Below are positions 48,044-56,973 of a stretch of DNA of 64,000 nt, one piece after another. The stretch's first letter is position 1, and every line of letters starts with the position of its first letter. Source of the stretch: Myxococcales bacterium (GTDB lineage: Bacteria; Myxococcota_A; Polyangia; Polyangiales; Ga0077539); NCBI GenBank assembly GCA_016793325.1, contig JAEUKI010000070.1, positions 1 to 64,000 on the forward strand, in the 5' to 3' direction. The position numbers and the translations under genes are program-made. The notes under the pieces were generated by a model. It ran no database searches and was not told the origin of the DNA. It saw only the letters and a list, made by a program, of their open reading frames with translations.

Positions 48044-49279
48044 TCACATCGACCCGCACGTGCCCGGGGCGCGAGCCGCGGCGGGCATCGCGGCGACCGT
48101 CGCGCGGACCGCGCTGAACGTCGCGCCGATCCCGATGTTGCCGAAGCGGGGCGGGGCAGGGACCGTGCGCGAGCAGAGGCCCGGCGCGGCGCCCGGCGTG
48201 GGGATCGGCTCCTCGAGGTCGACGAGCTGCGAGACGAGCGTCGCGGCGAGCGTCGCGAACGTCGGCATCATCGCGACGATCGCGTCGTAGAACTGCGAGC
48301 CTCGGCCGTAGCCGCCGAGGTTTCCGAGCGTGAGCGTCGTGTCCGAGATGTTCGCGCGGAGGATGGCGTTGCTCACGTCGATCGTGATCCCGGGGGCGAC
48401 CGGGAGCGGAAGCGCCGCGCCCGTGTTGGGGATGAGCCTCCCGTTGACGATGCGACCGCGCACGGAGAAGCGCGCTTGCTCGATGCTCATCGCGCCCGCG
48501 ACGAGCGAGCTCTGCGCGATGGCGTACTCGCGATCGGGCCGCACCATCGTGCAGTCGGTCGAGAACGTCGGATACGCTTGGTACACGCGCATCGTGATCG
48601 AAGGGTCGTTGACGAGGTCGTCGACGCCCGAGACGCGCACGATGAACGCGAGCTCGCCGCTGTTGATCATGCGCTGCGCGTTGCCGCGGACGTCCATCCC
48701 CGTCGAGGTCGCGACGAGGTCGGCGATCTCGGGGAGCTGGTTGTCCACGCCGCCGCTGCACCCTGCGCCGGCCATGCACATCGACGCCGGTCCGCTCGCG
48801 CGTCCAGTCATCGTGTCGAGCATCGCGGTCGGGTGGTTCTGATCCGGGTCGAGCGCCGAGTGAAAGTCTCCGTGCGCGCACGATCGCGGGGTCGTTCCGT
48901 CGGGGTTCGAGAAGATCCCGTCGAGGTTGAAGCCCGCGTAGGCGGTGCGTCCGACGGGCTCGATCGTGAGGCGATCGAGCGCAAAGTAGAGCACGCGACC
49001 CGTCTCGGGACCGGCGTCCTCTTCGACGTCGGGGCCGCTCTCGATCGTGGGGCGATCCGCGCCGGTATCCACGCCGGTGTCCACACCGGTGTCCACGCCC
49101 GTGTCCTCGGGCGTCGCGTCCATCGACGAGGGGACGTCGACCCCCGCGTCCGTGGTCGTGTCCGGGGCCGAGTCGCGCGGGACGCCGGAGTCGGCCGGCG
49201 GGAGGTTCTGGCTTCCGCAGCCCGCGGCGAGCGCGGCGCAGAGCGGAAAGGCTAGTTGAATTCGTGTGCGTACACTCAT
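48044..49279 (-). CDS. Lipoprotein with DTGV repeats
   Basis: 411 aa from ATG 49279, signal AALAAGC. After a short acidic linker there is a tandem repeat in which DTGV occurs three times and once as DTGA (12-base DNA units around 49066-49105). The globular part contains several Cys and strand-rich segments such as RVLYFALDRLTIEPVGR, and a GNLGGYGRGSQFYDAI region. The family is not recognised; an extracellular binding or hydrolytic role is possible. Confidence 0.82.
   Translation of the reverse strand: MSVRTRIQLAFPLCAALAAGCGSQNLPPADSGVPRDSAPDTTTDAGVDVPSSMDATPEDTGVDTGVDTGVDTGADRPTIESGPDVEEDAGPETGRVLYFALDRLTIEPVGRTAYAGFNLDGIFSNPDGTTPRSCAHGDFHSALDPDQNHPTAMLDTMTGRASGPASMCMAGAGCSGGVDNQLPEIADLVATSTGMDVRGNAQRMINSGELAFIVRVSGVDDLVNDPSITMRVYQAYPTFSTDCTMVRPDREYAIAQSSLVAGAMSIEQARFSVRGRIVNGRLIPNTGAALPLPVAPGITIDVSNAILRANISDTTLTLGNLGGYGRGSQFYDAIVAMMPTFATLAATLVSQLVDLEEPIPTPGAAPGLCSRTVPAPPRFGNIGIGATFSAVRATVAAMPAAARAPGTCGSM
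49066..49105. repeat. 12-base tandem repeat encoding DTGV units
   Basis: Near-identical 12-base units (of the kind CCACGCCGGTGT, read on the + strand) are repeated about four times inside the lipoprotein gene. They encode Asp-Thr-Gly-Val steps in the mature-protein linker. The unit keeps the reading frame, so copy-number change would only alter linker length. Confidence 0.65.
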
Positions 49280-49394
49280 AGCGCCCACGATCATAGCAGC
49301 GTTGTCGCTGGCCGAGGGGCCGTGGCGCGGGGTGAACTCCGAAGACCTCGCGGGTGTTGGAGTGACGCCTTCGCGGGGTACACTGCACGCGAAA

Positions 49395-50717
49395 ATGCGG
49401 ATGCGATCGACGCCACTCGAGCTCGGGATTGCGTGCTGCGCGGCGCTGTTGGCGGCCACGGGCTGCGGCGGTCCGATGTCGGGACCGGACGCGACGAGCG
49501 ACGCGACGAGCGGCCCTGATGCGCCCGGAGCGGATGTCTTTGTCGACAGCGCGCCGGACGTCGTCGAGCAGGACAACGTCGTCGCAGACGCGGTTGTCGA
49601 GGACGCCGCGGCGGCGGACAGCGGCGCGTGCCCGGCGGGGCTCGGCGCGCGCTGGGCGTGCGAAGGAACGACGGGACGCGCGCGGTGCGTCGGCGGCGCG
49701 GTCGAGCGGGTCCCTTGCGCGTACGGGTGCGCCGATCGCGCGGGCGGCGACGCGGTGTGCTCGTGTGGAACGATGAGCAATTTCACTGTGTGGAATTGCT
49801 TGCCGAGCGGCGACCTCGGCCGATGTTCGTCCGGCGCGTGGCTCGAGCAGTCGTGCATGGGGCGGGGGTGCGTCGCGATGCCCGCGGGCGTCGACGACGT
49901 GTGCCGCGCGCCGTCGACGACGAGCTCGCTGCAGATGGTGCTCGATCGATTGGGGCCGACGTGCGCGGCGATTTCGAACGGGACGCGCTGCGCGATCGCC
50001 GTGCGAGACCTCGCGACCGGAGAGCGCGCGAGCTACCGAGGCGCCGAGCGATTTCAGAGCGCGAGCTCGGCGAAGGCGATCTGGGTCGCGGCGGCGGTGC
50101 TCGACCGAGGGACGGCGGCGGTCGAGCCCCTCGCGACGCCAGTGTTTCGGGACTCGAGCAACGACGCTGCGGGATCGGTGATCGACCTGCTCTCGTCGCC
50201 CGATCGGGTCAACGCGTTCTATCGCGGTGAAGCGGGCATGACGAACAGCTCGCTCTGCCGATGGAACACCGGCGGTCGCACGCGACAGCCTTCCAACTGC
50301 GTCCCGTGGTCGGGCGCGTCGAATTACTTCACGGCGGACGACGCGACGGAGTTTCTCTCGCGCCTCGGTCAGGGCCGCATCTTCGGCGAGCCGAGGCTCA
50401 GCGTGATGTTGCGTTGGATGACGCTCTCGCCGCGCACGGGCAGCCCTGGAGGCGTTCTCGGCACGCAGCTGCCCGCGGCGGCGCGCGCGACGATGCAGCA
50501 CAAAGCAGGGTGGATTCCGGATCTCGGCAACCACAACGACATCGGCCTCGTCGAGTACGCGCCGGGGCGCTTCTACGCTGTGTCGATCCTCGCGACGGGG
50601 ACCGCGTCGAACTTCTGGCTCAGGCAATCACCGTGGATCGAGTACGCCTCGTGCGTGATCTTTCACGGCGTCACGCGCGGCGTGACCGATCCGTTTACCG
50701 CCTGCAGGAGGCCCTGA
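49395..50717 (+). CDS. Serine beta-lactamase/transpeptidase-fold lipoprotein with Cys-rich N-terminus
   Basis: 440 aa from ATG 49395, signal AALLAATGC. About 140 residues with paired Cys (CPAGLGARWAC, CAYGCADRAGGDAVCSC, CLPSGDLGRC) precede a class A beta-lactamase-like domain. This shows the SxxK active site S224-x-x-K227 (SASSAKAIW), a possible SDN equivalent in RDSSNDAAG, and HKAGW in place of KTG. With the changed KTG it may not be a true beta-lactamase. Peptidoglycan-active or regulatory functions are equally possible. Confidence 0.82.
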   Translation: MRMRSTPLELGIACCAALLAATGCGGPMSGPDATSDATSGPDAPGADVFVDSAPDVVEQDNVVADAVVEDAAAADSGACPAGLGARWACEGTTGRARCVGGAVERVPCAYGCADRAGGDAVCSCGTMSNFTVWNCLPSGDLGRCSSGAWLEQSCMGRGCVAMPAGVDDVCRAPSTTSSLQMVLDRLGPTCAAISNGTRCAIAVRDLATGERASYRGAERFQSASSAKAIWVAAAVLDRGTAAVEPLATPVFRDSSNDAAGSVIDLLSSPDRVNAFYRGEAGMTNSSLCRWNTGGRTRQPSNCVPWSGASNYFTADDATEFLSRLGQGRIFGEPRLSVMLRWMTLSPRTGSPGGVLGTQLPAAARATMQHKAGWIPDLGNHNDIGLVEYAPGRFYAVSILATGTASNFWLRQSPWIEYASCVIFHGVTRGVTDPFTACRRP

Positions 50718-50763
50718 ACCGCCGCCGCTGTCGCCGACACAAGGCGTCGCGGTACCGTCGCGC

Positions 50764-52209
50764 ATGCTCGTGGACGTCGTGTCGGAGGTCGCGTGCCGTC
50801 GCTGCGGTGAACTCATCGCGGCGGGCGAGGCCGCGGTGAGCCGTTTCTCGCTCGATCTCGCGCTGATTCCTCGGATGTTCTACCACCCGCGGTGCCTGCT
50901 CGACGTCGATCCGTTGATGCTGCGGTTCTCGCTGGATCCGAGCACCGAGGGGACCACGAGCCCGGGGCTCGAAGCGATCACGGGCGCGGTTCGTATCGTG
51001 AGGAGCTCGCGGGTCTACTTCGAAGGCCGCGACGAGCTCTTCGCAGCAGTGAAGCAGCGAGTCCAGCAGATCGAGCGGATCGAAAAGGAGGCCTCCGAGC
51101 AACGCCGCCGAAAGGTGGTCGAGGGCGGAAAGAAAATCCGTCGCAAAGCCGAGATCGCCGTCGACCATCGAGGCCGGCCTCGGGTCGGCGTGCTCGTCGC
51201 GTACGCAGGCCGCGATGCGCTCGGCGGCGCGGTTCGCGAAGAGACGGTTCTGCCAGACAAAACGCTGCGCTCTTCGCTGCGAGAGTACGCCTTCATCGAG
51301 CCCACGAAGTACGCGCCCCTCGCGCTTCCGTGGCAGCCCAACATCGGAGCGCTCTTCGTCGCGATGGCCGGCGCCAAGCTCACGCACCACGCGCTGCAGC
51401 GGATGCTCACGTGGGCTTCGTACGAGCTCCCGAACCCGGTGCTCTGGATCATCGGCCCGAGCGCGACGGAGCGCGACGCGACCGAACAGAAGCTCCGCGC
51501 GTTGCTCGACGAGGCGGGCTTCGTCGGCGACGAGGCGCGCTCGGTGTGCACCGAAGCGTTCGACGAGAGCGCGGCGGCCGCGGTCGGTGTCGTGCTCGAC
51601 GAGGCGCTCTCGATCGAGATGCCGGACACCGTGATGGTCGATCCGCGTGAAAAATTGCTGGCAATGCTCGAGGACGTCGTGCGCGAGAAGCGCGCTGGCG
51701 GCTACGCGCGAGCGCTCGGGCTCGTGACCAAACGCCTTAGGGGAATGTCCCCAGAGATGAAGGCGCGCGCCGCGGATTGCGCGATCGCCTGCCTCGGTGA
51801 CAAAGCGGCGTTTTCGAGCGCGATGGAGCTGCTCGTGTCGCAGCCGCACCGGCGCGGGGTGCCGGAGCTTCGCGCGGCGCTGAGCGGTTTGTTGCAAGGG
51901 AGCAAGGTGGTCACGAAGGACGCCACCGCCGTGTGGGACCTGCTCGCCGCGTGGGGGGACGAGGGGCGTTTCGCGGTGTTGGCGGACCTCGTCGTGCGCG
52001 AGGCCAAGCCCTCGGGCCGAACGCCGACGCTGCTCGAGTGGTTGAGCGCGTGCGTGGATCCCGCGGTGGGAGAGCGACTGTCGGCCTTCGCCGAGACGCT
52101 CGTCGAGGCGGATCCTCGTCGCGCGAAGGTGCTCGCGATCGTCGCGAGGATCGCGCGGTCGAAGCCCGAGAGCCCGCCGAAGCCCGCCAAGAAGAAGAGC
52201 GCTCGGTGA
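50764..52209 (+). CDS. Hypothetical protein with N-terminal zinc-finger-like motif
   Basis: 481 aa. The N-terminal CRRCGELIAAGEAAVSR with a later MFYHPRCLL forms a CxxC/HxxC metal site resembling PARP- or DksA-type fingers. The middle (about 110-180) is helical and charged, and the rest is alpha-rich with KKKSAR at the end, suggesting nucleic-acid or protein binding in the cytoplasm. It is not recognisable as a known family. Confidence 0.77.
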   Translation: MLVDVVSEVACRRCGELIAAGEAAVSRFSLDLALIPRMFYHPRCLLDVDPLMLRFSLDPSTEGTTSPGLEAITGAVRIVRSSRVYFEGRDELFAAVKQRVQQIERIEKEASEQRRRKVVEGGKKIRRKAEIAVDHRGRPRVGVLVAYAGRDALGGAVREETVLPDKTLRSSLREYAFIEPTKYAPLALPWQPNIGALFVAMAGAKLTHHALQRMLTWASYELPNPVLWIIGPSATERDATEQKLRALLDEAGFVGDEARSVCTEAFDESAAAAVGVVLDEALSIEMPDTVMVDPREKLLAMLEDVVREKRAGGYARALGLVTKRLRGMSPEMKARAADCAIACLGDKAAFSSAMELLVSQPHRRGVPELRAALSGLLQGSKVVTKDATAVWDLLAAWGDEGRFAVLADLVVREAKPSGRTPTLLEWLSACVDPAVGERLSAFAETLVEADPRRAKVLAIVARIARSKPESPPKPAKKKSAR

Positions 52210-52265
52210 CGCGACGACGCGCTCGACGGCGCGCTATAGTGACCCTAACGACCGTGACCGCTGCC

Positions 52266-52556
52266 ATGGATACCGTCGAGACCACCCCGCGTCCCTCGCC
52301 AGCGCACTGGCACTGCGAGCCGTGCGCGCGGTGGGTTGTTCCGAACAAGCCGCATTGGAAGTGGCGCGCCGCCGAGATCGCGTTCTGGGGCTCGCTGCCG
52401 ATCGCGATCTTCGTGCTGAAGGGCTTCGGGATGATCGCGATCCCGTTCATCTTGTTCTTCACGGGCGCGCTCGCGGGGCCGCTTCGCGAGCAGGCTGGGG
52501 CCGACGCGCGCTGCCCGCACTGCAACAAGTACATCTTTCCGCCGACGGGGACGTGA
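52266..52556 (+). CDS. Small zinc-ribbon membrane protein
   Basis: 96 aa from ATG 52266. Two CxxC pairs (HCEPC near the N-terminus; CPHC near the C-terminus) flank two short hydrophobic stretches (about 38-70). This is a compact zinc-ribbon/transmembrane layout often seen in putative regulatory membrane proteins. Function unknown. Confidence 0.72.
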   Translation: MDTVETTPRPSPAHWHCEPCARWVVPNKPHWKWRAAEIAFWGSLPIAIFVLKGFGMIAIPFILFFTGALAGPLREQAGADARCPHCNKYIFPPTGT

Positions 52557-52594
52557 TCCCCGCTGCTGCGTAGCGGTGTAGGCTCGCGGGGGTC

Positions 52595-54178
52595 GTGCGG
52601 TTTGCTATCGCGGCATTGTTTGGCTCGATCGCGCTCGCGTCGTGCACGTTCGAGCCGACGCAGGTGGTCGTCACGGTGGACACGGACCTGCCCCCGAGCG
52701 TCGCGGCGAGCATGCATTTTTGTGTGTCGCCGGCGGTCGGCGGCTCGCCTTCGTGTACAGAGATCATCCGCGGCTCGCGCAGGCCGGACGGCGGCCTCGC
52801 GACGCTTCCGGGGTCGTTTACGGTGCGGCCCCGGGATGGCGCGGGGCGCGACGACGACGTCTCGGTGCTCGTCGAGCTGCGGCCGCTCGACCTGACGCGC
52901 GCGGCGCTTCGACGGACGCTTCGGTTTCGGTTCGTTCCGCGGCGGTCGTTGCAGACGAGGGTGTTCTTGTCGGCGCGGTGCGCGACGAGCACGACGGGCT
53001 GCACGCGCGTCGCGCCAGCGCAGTGCACGGTGACGCAGCGCTGCGAAGAGCAAGGGCTCACCTGCGGTGACGAAGGCGTGTGCGTCCGGCCCGAGTCCGA
53101 GCTCGTCCCGTTCGATCCGCGGTTGATCGGCAGCGAGCTCGACGCCGGAAGACGCGACGCGACGAGCGACGCAGGCGTGGCGATGGACAGCGCGTTCGAC
53201 GCGGACGCAACGGACGCGACGCCGCTCGATGCGCCGAGCGACACGCGCGGTGACACGGGCGTCGATACGGGCGTCGACAGCGGGACGTGCATGGCGAGCG
53301 GCGCGTGCACGCCAGCGCCCTGTCAAAACGGCGAGCGTCGTTGCGTCTCGGGCGCTCCGATGTGCGTCGCGACAGGGTTCGTCTCGGCCGGCGCGAGCTG
53401 CGGCGCGGGAATGGTCTGCAACGGGATGGGCGCGTGCATCACGTGCACGAGCGGCGCGGCGTGCGCGCCGAGCGATCCGTGCCGAAGCGGGCAGATTTCC
53501 TGCGCGGGAGGCACCGCGACGTGCACCGCGACGGGGCCCGCCCCCGCGGGGACACCGTGCGGTCCCGCGAGCGTGTGCAGCCCATCGGGCACGTGTGTTC
53601 CGTGCAACGCAGGCGCGTCGTGCGTGCCGATGGCCGGCGGGCCGTGCGCGCGCGGGACGATCGCGTGCAGCTCGGGCGCGCCGGTGTGCGTAGGCGGTGG
53701 AACCGCGCCGGTCGACACCCCGTGCCCCGGCGGAATCTGCAACGCGTCGGGGACGTGCGTTCCGTGCGTCGACGGCGCGAGCTGCGCGGCGACGAGCATG
53801 TGTCGCGTCGGGCGAATTCGCTGCGCGTTGGGCATGGCGATCTGCGACCAGACCCTCGCGCCGACCGGCACGATGTGCGACGACTCGAACGCGTGCACCG
53901 CGCCCGACGCGTGCGATAGCTCCGGCGCGTGTCGCGGCTCCGCGATCACGACCACGGAGCGTCGCTACACGAATCCAGCGGCGAACAGCGGCGAGGGCGT
54001 CTGCGTGCTCGAGCGGTACTATTGCTCGATGAGCGGCGTGATTCCCATGGCGCCGCCGGGCGGATACTACGGCGGAACGGGCGGCTCGGACTGCTCGTTT
54101 CACGCGTGCGTCGGCGCGATGTGCCAGGTGAATTTCTGCAAGTCGTGCAACTTCGATTGCGCGGCCAACTGTCCGTGA
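52595..54178 (+). CDS. Cys-rich repeat lipoprotein, first gene of the envelope operon
   Basis: 527 aa from GTG 52595, signal SIALASC. An N-terminal Ig-like part (about 25-130) is followed by a Cys cluster, an Asp/Ala linker with DTGV-type steps, then four repeats of 52-54 residues (starting near C232, C284, C337 and C391). The repeats have regular C-x(5-6)-C and SGTCVPC-like cores. The C-terminal part has further Cys pairs. The regular Cys spacing suggests a rigid disulfide-bonded stalk on the cell surface. It begins an operon continuing through 58106. Confidence 0.82.
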   Translation: MRFAIAALFGSIALASCTFEPTQVVVTVDTDLPPSVAASMHFCVSPAVGGSPSCTEIIRGSRRPDGGLATLPGSFTVRPRDGAGRDDDVSVLVELRPLDLTRAALRRTLRFRFVPRRSLQTRVFLSARCATSTTGCTRVAPAQCTVTQRCEEQGLTCGDEGVCVRPESELVPFDPRLIGSELDAGRRDATSDAGVAMDSAFDADATDATPLDAPSDTRGDTGVDTGVDSGTCMASGACTPAPCQNGERRCVSGAPMCVATGFVSAGASCGAGMVCNGMGACITCTSGAACAPSDPCRSGQISCAGGTATCTATGPAPAGTPCGPASVCSPSGTCVPCNAGASCVPMAGGPCARGTIACSSGAPVCVGGGTAPVDTPCPGGICNASGTCVPCVDGASCAATSMCRVGRIRCALGMAICDQTLAPTGTMCDDSNACTAPDACDSSGACRGSAITTTERRYTNPAANSGEGVCVLERYYCSMSGVIPMAPPGGYYGGTGGSDCSFHACVGAMCQVNFCKSCNFDCAANCP

Positions 54179-54190
54179 GAGCGAGTGACC

Positions 54191-55225
54191 ATGAAATCAA
54201 GTTCCCCGTGGTTTGTGCTCTTCGCCGCTGCCTCCGTCGCCTCGTGCGAGGGCGAGCTCGTGGCGCGCCCCGACGCAACCGCCGACGTCGTGCGCAGCGA
54301 CGGAGCGATCATGGACGCCGCATCGGACGGCGGAATGGACGCCACGATCATGGATGTCCCGAGCGCCGACGCGCCCAGCGCAGACGCGAGCTGCTCGCTG
54401 CCGGCGCCGGTCGCGCAGCCGCCCGCGGCGCTCCCGAGTCGCTTGTCGGTCGTCGAGAGCCTCGCGGCCGAGCGGCCCGATTGGCTCGAAGCGTCGTGTC
54501 CTTCGCAGGGCGGAGACCGCAGATTTCTCTTCGAGCTCGTGCGCCGACTGCGCGAGAGCGACCCGCGGTGGGGTCTCGACCGACGCACCGGCGCGCTCTC
54601 GGACGACATCATCACGTACTTCTATGGGACGGGCTGTCCCGAGGGCAGTCGCGAAGCGTACATGGTCGACGTGATCGGTCGGCTCTGTCCGCGGCCGGGG
54701 GTCGATCCGCCCGCGGTTCCCGTGTGGATCGATCGCAGCGGTGAAGGCCCCGTGTGGACGTTGATGGGATTTGCGCCAGGGTCGCTGCCCGACGCGTCGA
54801 CGCCGCCCGACGTCACGAGCCCGCCGACGGACACGGGCGTCTCGACGGTCGCGCTGCCCAACGGCGCGCCCGTCGTGGAGGCCGTGGCGCGCGAGCGCCC
54901 CGAGCTCTTGCGAAACTCCTGCGTCGACACCGGCGGAAACAACGAGTTTCTGTTCGAGGTCGTCCGACGGCTGCGGCGCATGGACCCGCGATGGGGCCTC
55001 AATTGGAAGCGCGGTCGCGTCGGCGACATGTCGCAAGACGTCGTGGACTACTACCGCGGCCCCGCTGGCGGAACGATGGAAGGCAGCACCGACGTCCACA
55101 TCGTCGACATCATCGGCGGGCACTGCGGCGGCTCGCCGAGCCCTGCGTGGATCGACGTGACCGCGGCGACCGCCATGGGCGGGACGATCGGTCGCTGGAC
55201 GTTGGCTGGGCGAACGGACCTCTGA
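54191..55225 (+). CDS. Lipoprotein with an internally duplicated domain
   Basis: 344 aa from ATG 54191, signal LFAAASVASC, with an acidic DAxxDA linker. Two homologous halves follow: about 88-195 (VVESLAAERPDWLEASCP ... DPRWGLDRR ... PVWIDRSGEG) and about 231-340 (VVEAVARERPELLRNSCV ... DPRWGLNWK ... PAWIDVTAAT). Conserved DPRWGL and WID motifs mark each copy. This new-looking duplicated domain is not recognised. It lies 12 bases after the preceding gene and 13 before the next. Confidence 0.83.
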   Translation: MKSSSPWFVLFAAASVASCEGELVARPDATADVVRSDGAIMDAASDGGMDATIMDVPSADAPSADASCSLPAPVAQPPAALPSRLSVVESLAAERPDWLEASCPSQGGDRRFLFELVRRLRESDPRWGLDRRTGALSDDIITYFYGTGCPEGSREAYMVDVIGRLCPRPGVDPPAVPVWIDRSGEGPVWTLMGFAPGSLPDASTPPDVTSPPTDTGVSTVALPNGAPVVEAVARERPELLRNSCVDTGGNNEFLFEVVRRLRRMDPRWGLNWKRGRVGDMSQDVVDYYRGPAGGTMEGSTDVHIVDIIGGHCGGSPSPAWIDVTAATAMGGTIGRWTLAGRTDL

Positions 55226-55238
55226 TCACCGTCGTACA

Positions 55239-56342
55239 ATGCGCGCGGTGATGCAAGGCGACGACGCGATCGAGGCGCTCGCAGAGCGAGCTCGCAACCT
55301 GCGGTGGCTCTCGGCGGACAGCGCTGCGGCGCGGCTCGATGAAGAGGCACAACAATTCATCCGAGATCGCGTCGACGAGCATCACGAGGCGCTCGCCCGA
55401 AGCGGGGCGGCAGAGAGCGTCGCGCCTCCGTTGCGGATCGAGCGATCGCTCTACACCGCGCGCTTCGCGTGCGGATACTTCGGCGATGACATGATGCGAT
55501 TCGGGCAGGGAGTCCCCGCCCCCTCCGAGCGAGCGACGCACTGGGCGAGGAGCCTCGACGCGCTTCGGCAACAAGTCGTTCGCGTCGCCCGCGCGCGGCT
55601 CGGGAGCGCTCGATGCGCGGCCGCCATCCAGACCGTTCGCGTCGCGCTGCAGGGGCGCGAAGGCGACGCCGCGCGCGCCGACGAGTCGCTGCTCGATCGG
55701 ATGCGAAGCCACATCTATCGCGGGCGGGCTCCGTTGACGCCGCTGGCCACCGCGGGCGAGCTCTTCGACCTCGAGGCGCTCTGCGCGGCGCTCGGCGACG
55801 ACGCGCCGGCCTCACCGTGGCGGCCTATCTTGAATTTGTGGGAGCGCGGCCTCGCGCCCCTCGCGTCGCTCGACGGCGAGCTGATGGTGTACGTCCCGGT
55901 GTACGTCGACGGCGCGCTCGTCGGAGATCCGACGCCCGACGAGCCGCTGCACGCGCTCGATCCCCGGCGCGGCCGGGCCAACGCCGACGCTTCGCTGCGC
56001 GCGTCTCGCGCGTACTTTCAAGAAGGCTATCGATTCATGCCGCGCGAGTGGCGCGAACCCGATCGCCGCACGCTCTGGGCGATCGTCCATCGCTTCGCGC
56101 GTCACGGGTTCGCGCCCCTGCCGCGCATGATGCTCTTCCGCGTCGACACGACTCCGACCTTCGTCGCGACGAACACTCCAGCGCTCGCGCTGTCGACGTA
56201 CGTCCCGCGCGCGCCTTCGTCGGCGATCGACGCGAGCGCCTTCGACCTATGGGCGGACGCGCGAGACGACGACGAGTCGCTCATCGCGCGCGCGACGCCC
56301 GAGGGGCTCGCGCAGGGGTTCGCGGGATTCTGGGATGGCTGA
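55239..56342 (+). CDS. Hypothetical cytoplasmic protein in the envelope operon
   Basis: 367 aa with no signal peptide. Mainly helical, with segments such as LDALRQQVVRVARARLGSA, AYFQEGYRFMPREWREPDRR and FRVDTTPTFVATNTPALALSTYV. No known domain was recognised. Its stop overlaps the next gene start by 8 bases (56335-56342), so it is co-translated with two lipoproteins, and a role in their assembly or secretion is possible. Confidence 0.75.
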   Translation: MRAVMQGDDAIEALAERARNLRWLSADSAAARLDEEAQQFIRDRVDEHHEALARSGAAESVAPPLRIERSLYTARFACGYFGDDMMRFGQGVPAPSERATHWARSLDALRQQVVRVARARLGSARCAAAIQTVRVALQGREGDAARADESLLDRMRSHIYRGRAPLTPLATAGELFDLEALCAALGDDAPASPWRPILNLWERGLAPLASLDGELMVYVPVYVDGALVGDPTPDEPLHALDPRRGRANADASLRASRAYFQEGYRFMPREWREPDRRTLWAIVHRFARHGFAPLPRMMLFRVDTTPTFVATNTPALALSTYVPRAPSSAIDASAFDLWADARDDDESLIARATPEGLAQGFAGFWDG

Positions 56343-56973
56343 CCGCGGCTCGATCATCGCTGCGATCTTCGTCGCGTGCGCGCTCTCGACCTGCGCGCGA
56401 ACGCGTACGGTCGCGTTGAGCTACGGCCCCCCGTCGAACTACAGCGGGCTCGACTGCGTCGAGGACGCGACGAATCGAACGCCGCTCGTCTCGCGGGCCG
56501 TGACCAACGGCGCGGTGACGTTCGTCGTGGATTTCTTCGATGTCCCCGCCAACATCAACGCGACCGGCGAGGTGCTCTTGCGCGCGTGCGGAGGAGGGCG
56601 ATGTACGCCCATCGCGCGTCGTCGAAGCACCATCGAAATCCGCGGCGCGGATCTCGGTCTCGGCCCCAACGTGTCCGGGCCCGACGTCGTTCGCGCGGTC
56701 TCTCGCGCGCTCGCCACCACGCCAGTCACGCGAAACGCCCCGGATGGAACCGTGATCCTCCGCGTCGTCGCGACCACCCAGCCCGCGTCGGAGCTCGACG
56801 CGCTCGACGGCTCGGGGCGGTACGCGAGCTTCGTCCCGTCGAAGCTCGTCGGCTGCTCGATCACCCCGCCCGTGGACTTCGATAGCACTGAATCGCCGGT
56901 GTTTCTCTCGCTTCCGATCTTCGGCGACCCGTGCGAGCTCGCGCAGGTGGCGCTGTGCGCAGGGGCGCGATGA
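56335..56973 (+). CDS. Hypothetical lipoprotein
   Basis: 212 aa starting inside the previous stop. Signal IIAAIFVACALSTC, then a beta-rich mature domain with several Cys (GLDCVEDATNR, RACGGGRCTPIARR, CELAQVALC). Its end overlaps the next gene by ATGA, indicating tight coupling. Family not recognised. Confidence 0.78.
   Translation: MADRGSIIAAIFVACALSTCARTRTVALSYGPPSNYSGLDCVEDATNRTPLVSRAVTNGAVTFVVDFFDVPANINATGEVLLRACGGGRCTPIARRRSTIEIRGADLGLGPNVSGPDVVRAVSRALATTPVTRNAPDGTVILRVVATTQPASELDALDGSGRYASFVPSKLVGCSITPPVDFDSTESPVFLSLPIFGDPCELAQVALCAGAR

Noticed and set aside
46317..50627. Apparent 1436-codon frame through three genes
   Set aside because: High-GC read-through; the esterase begins at 47996, and upstream of that the frame does not resemble any protein.
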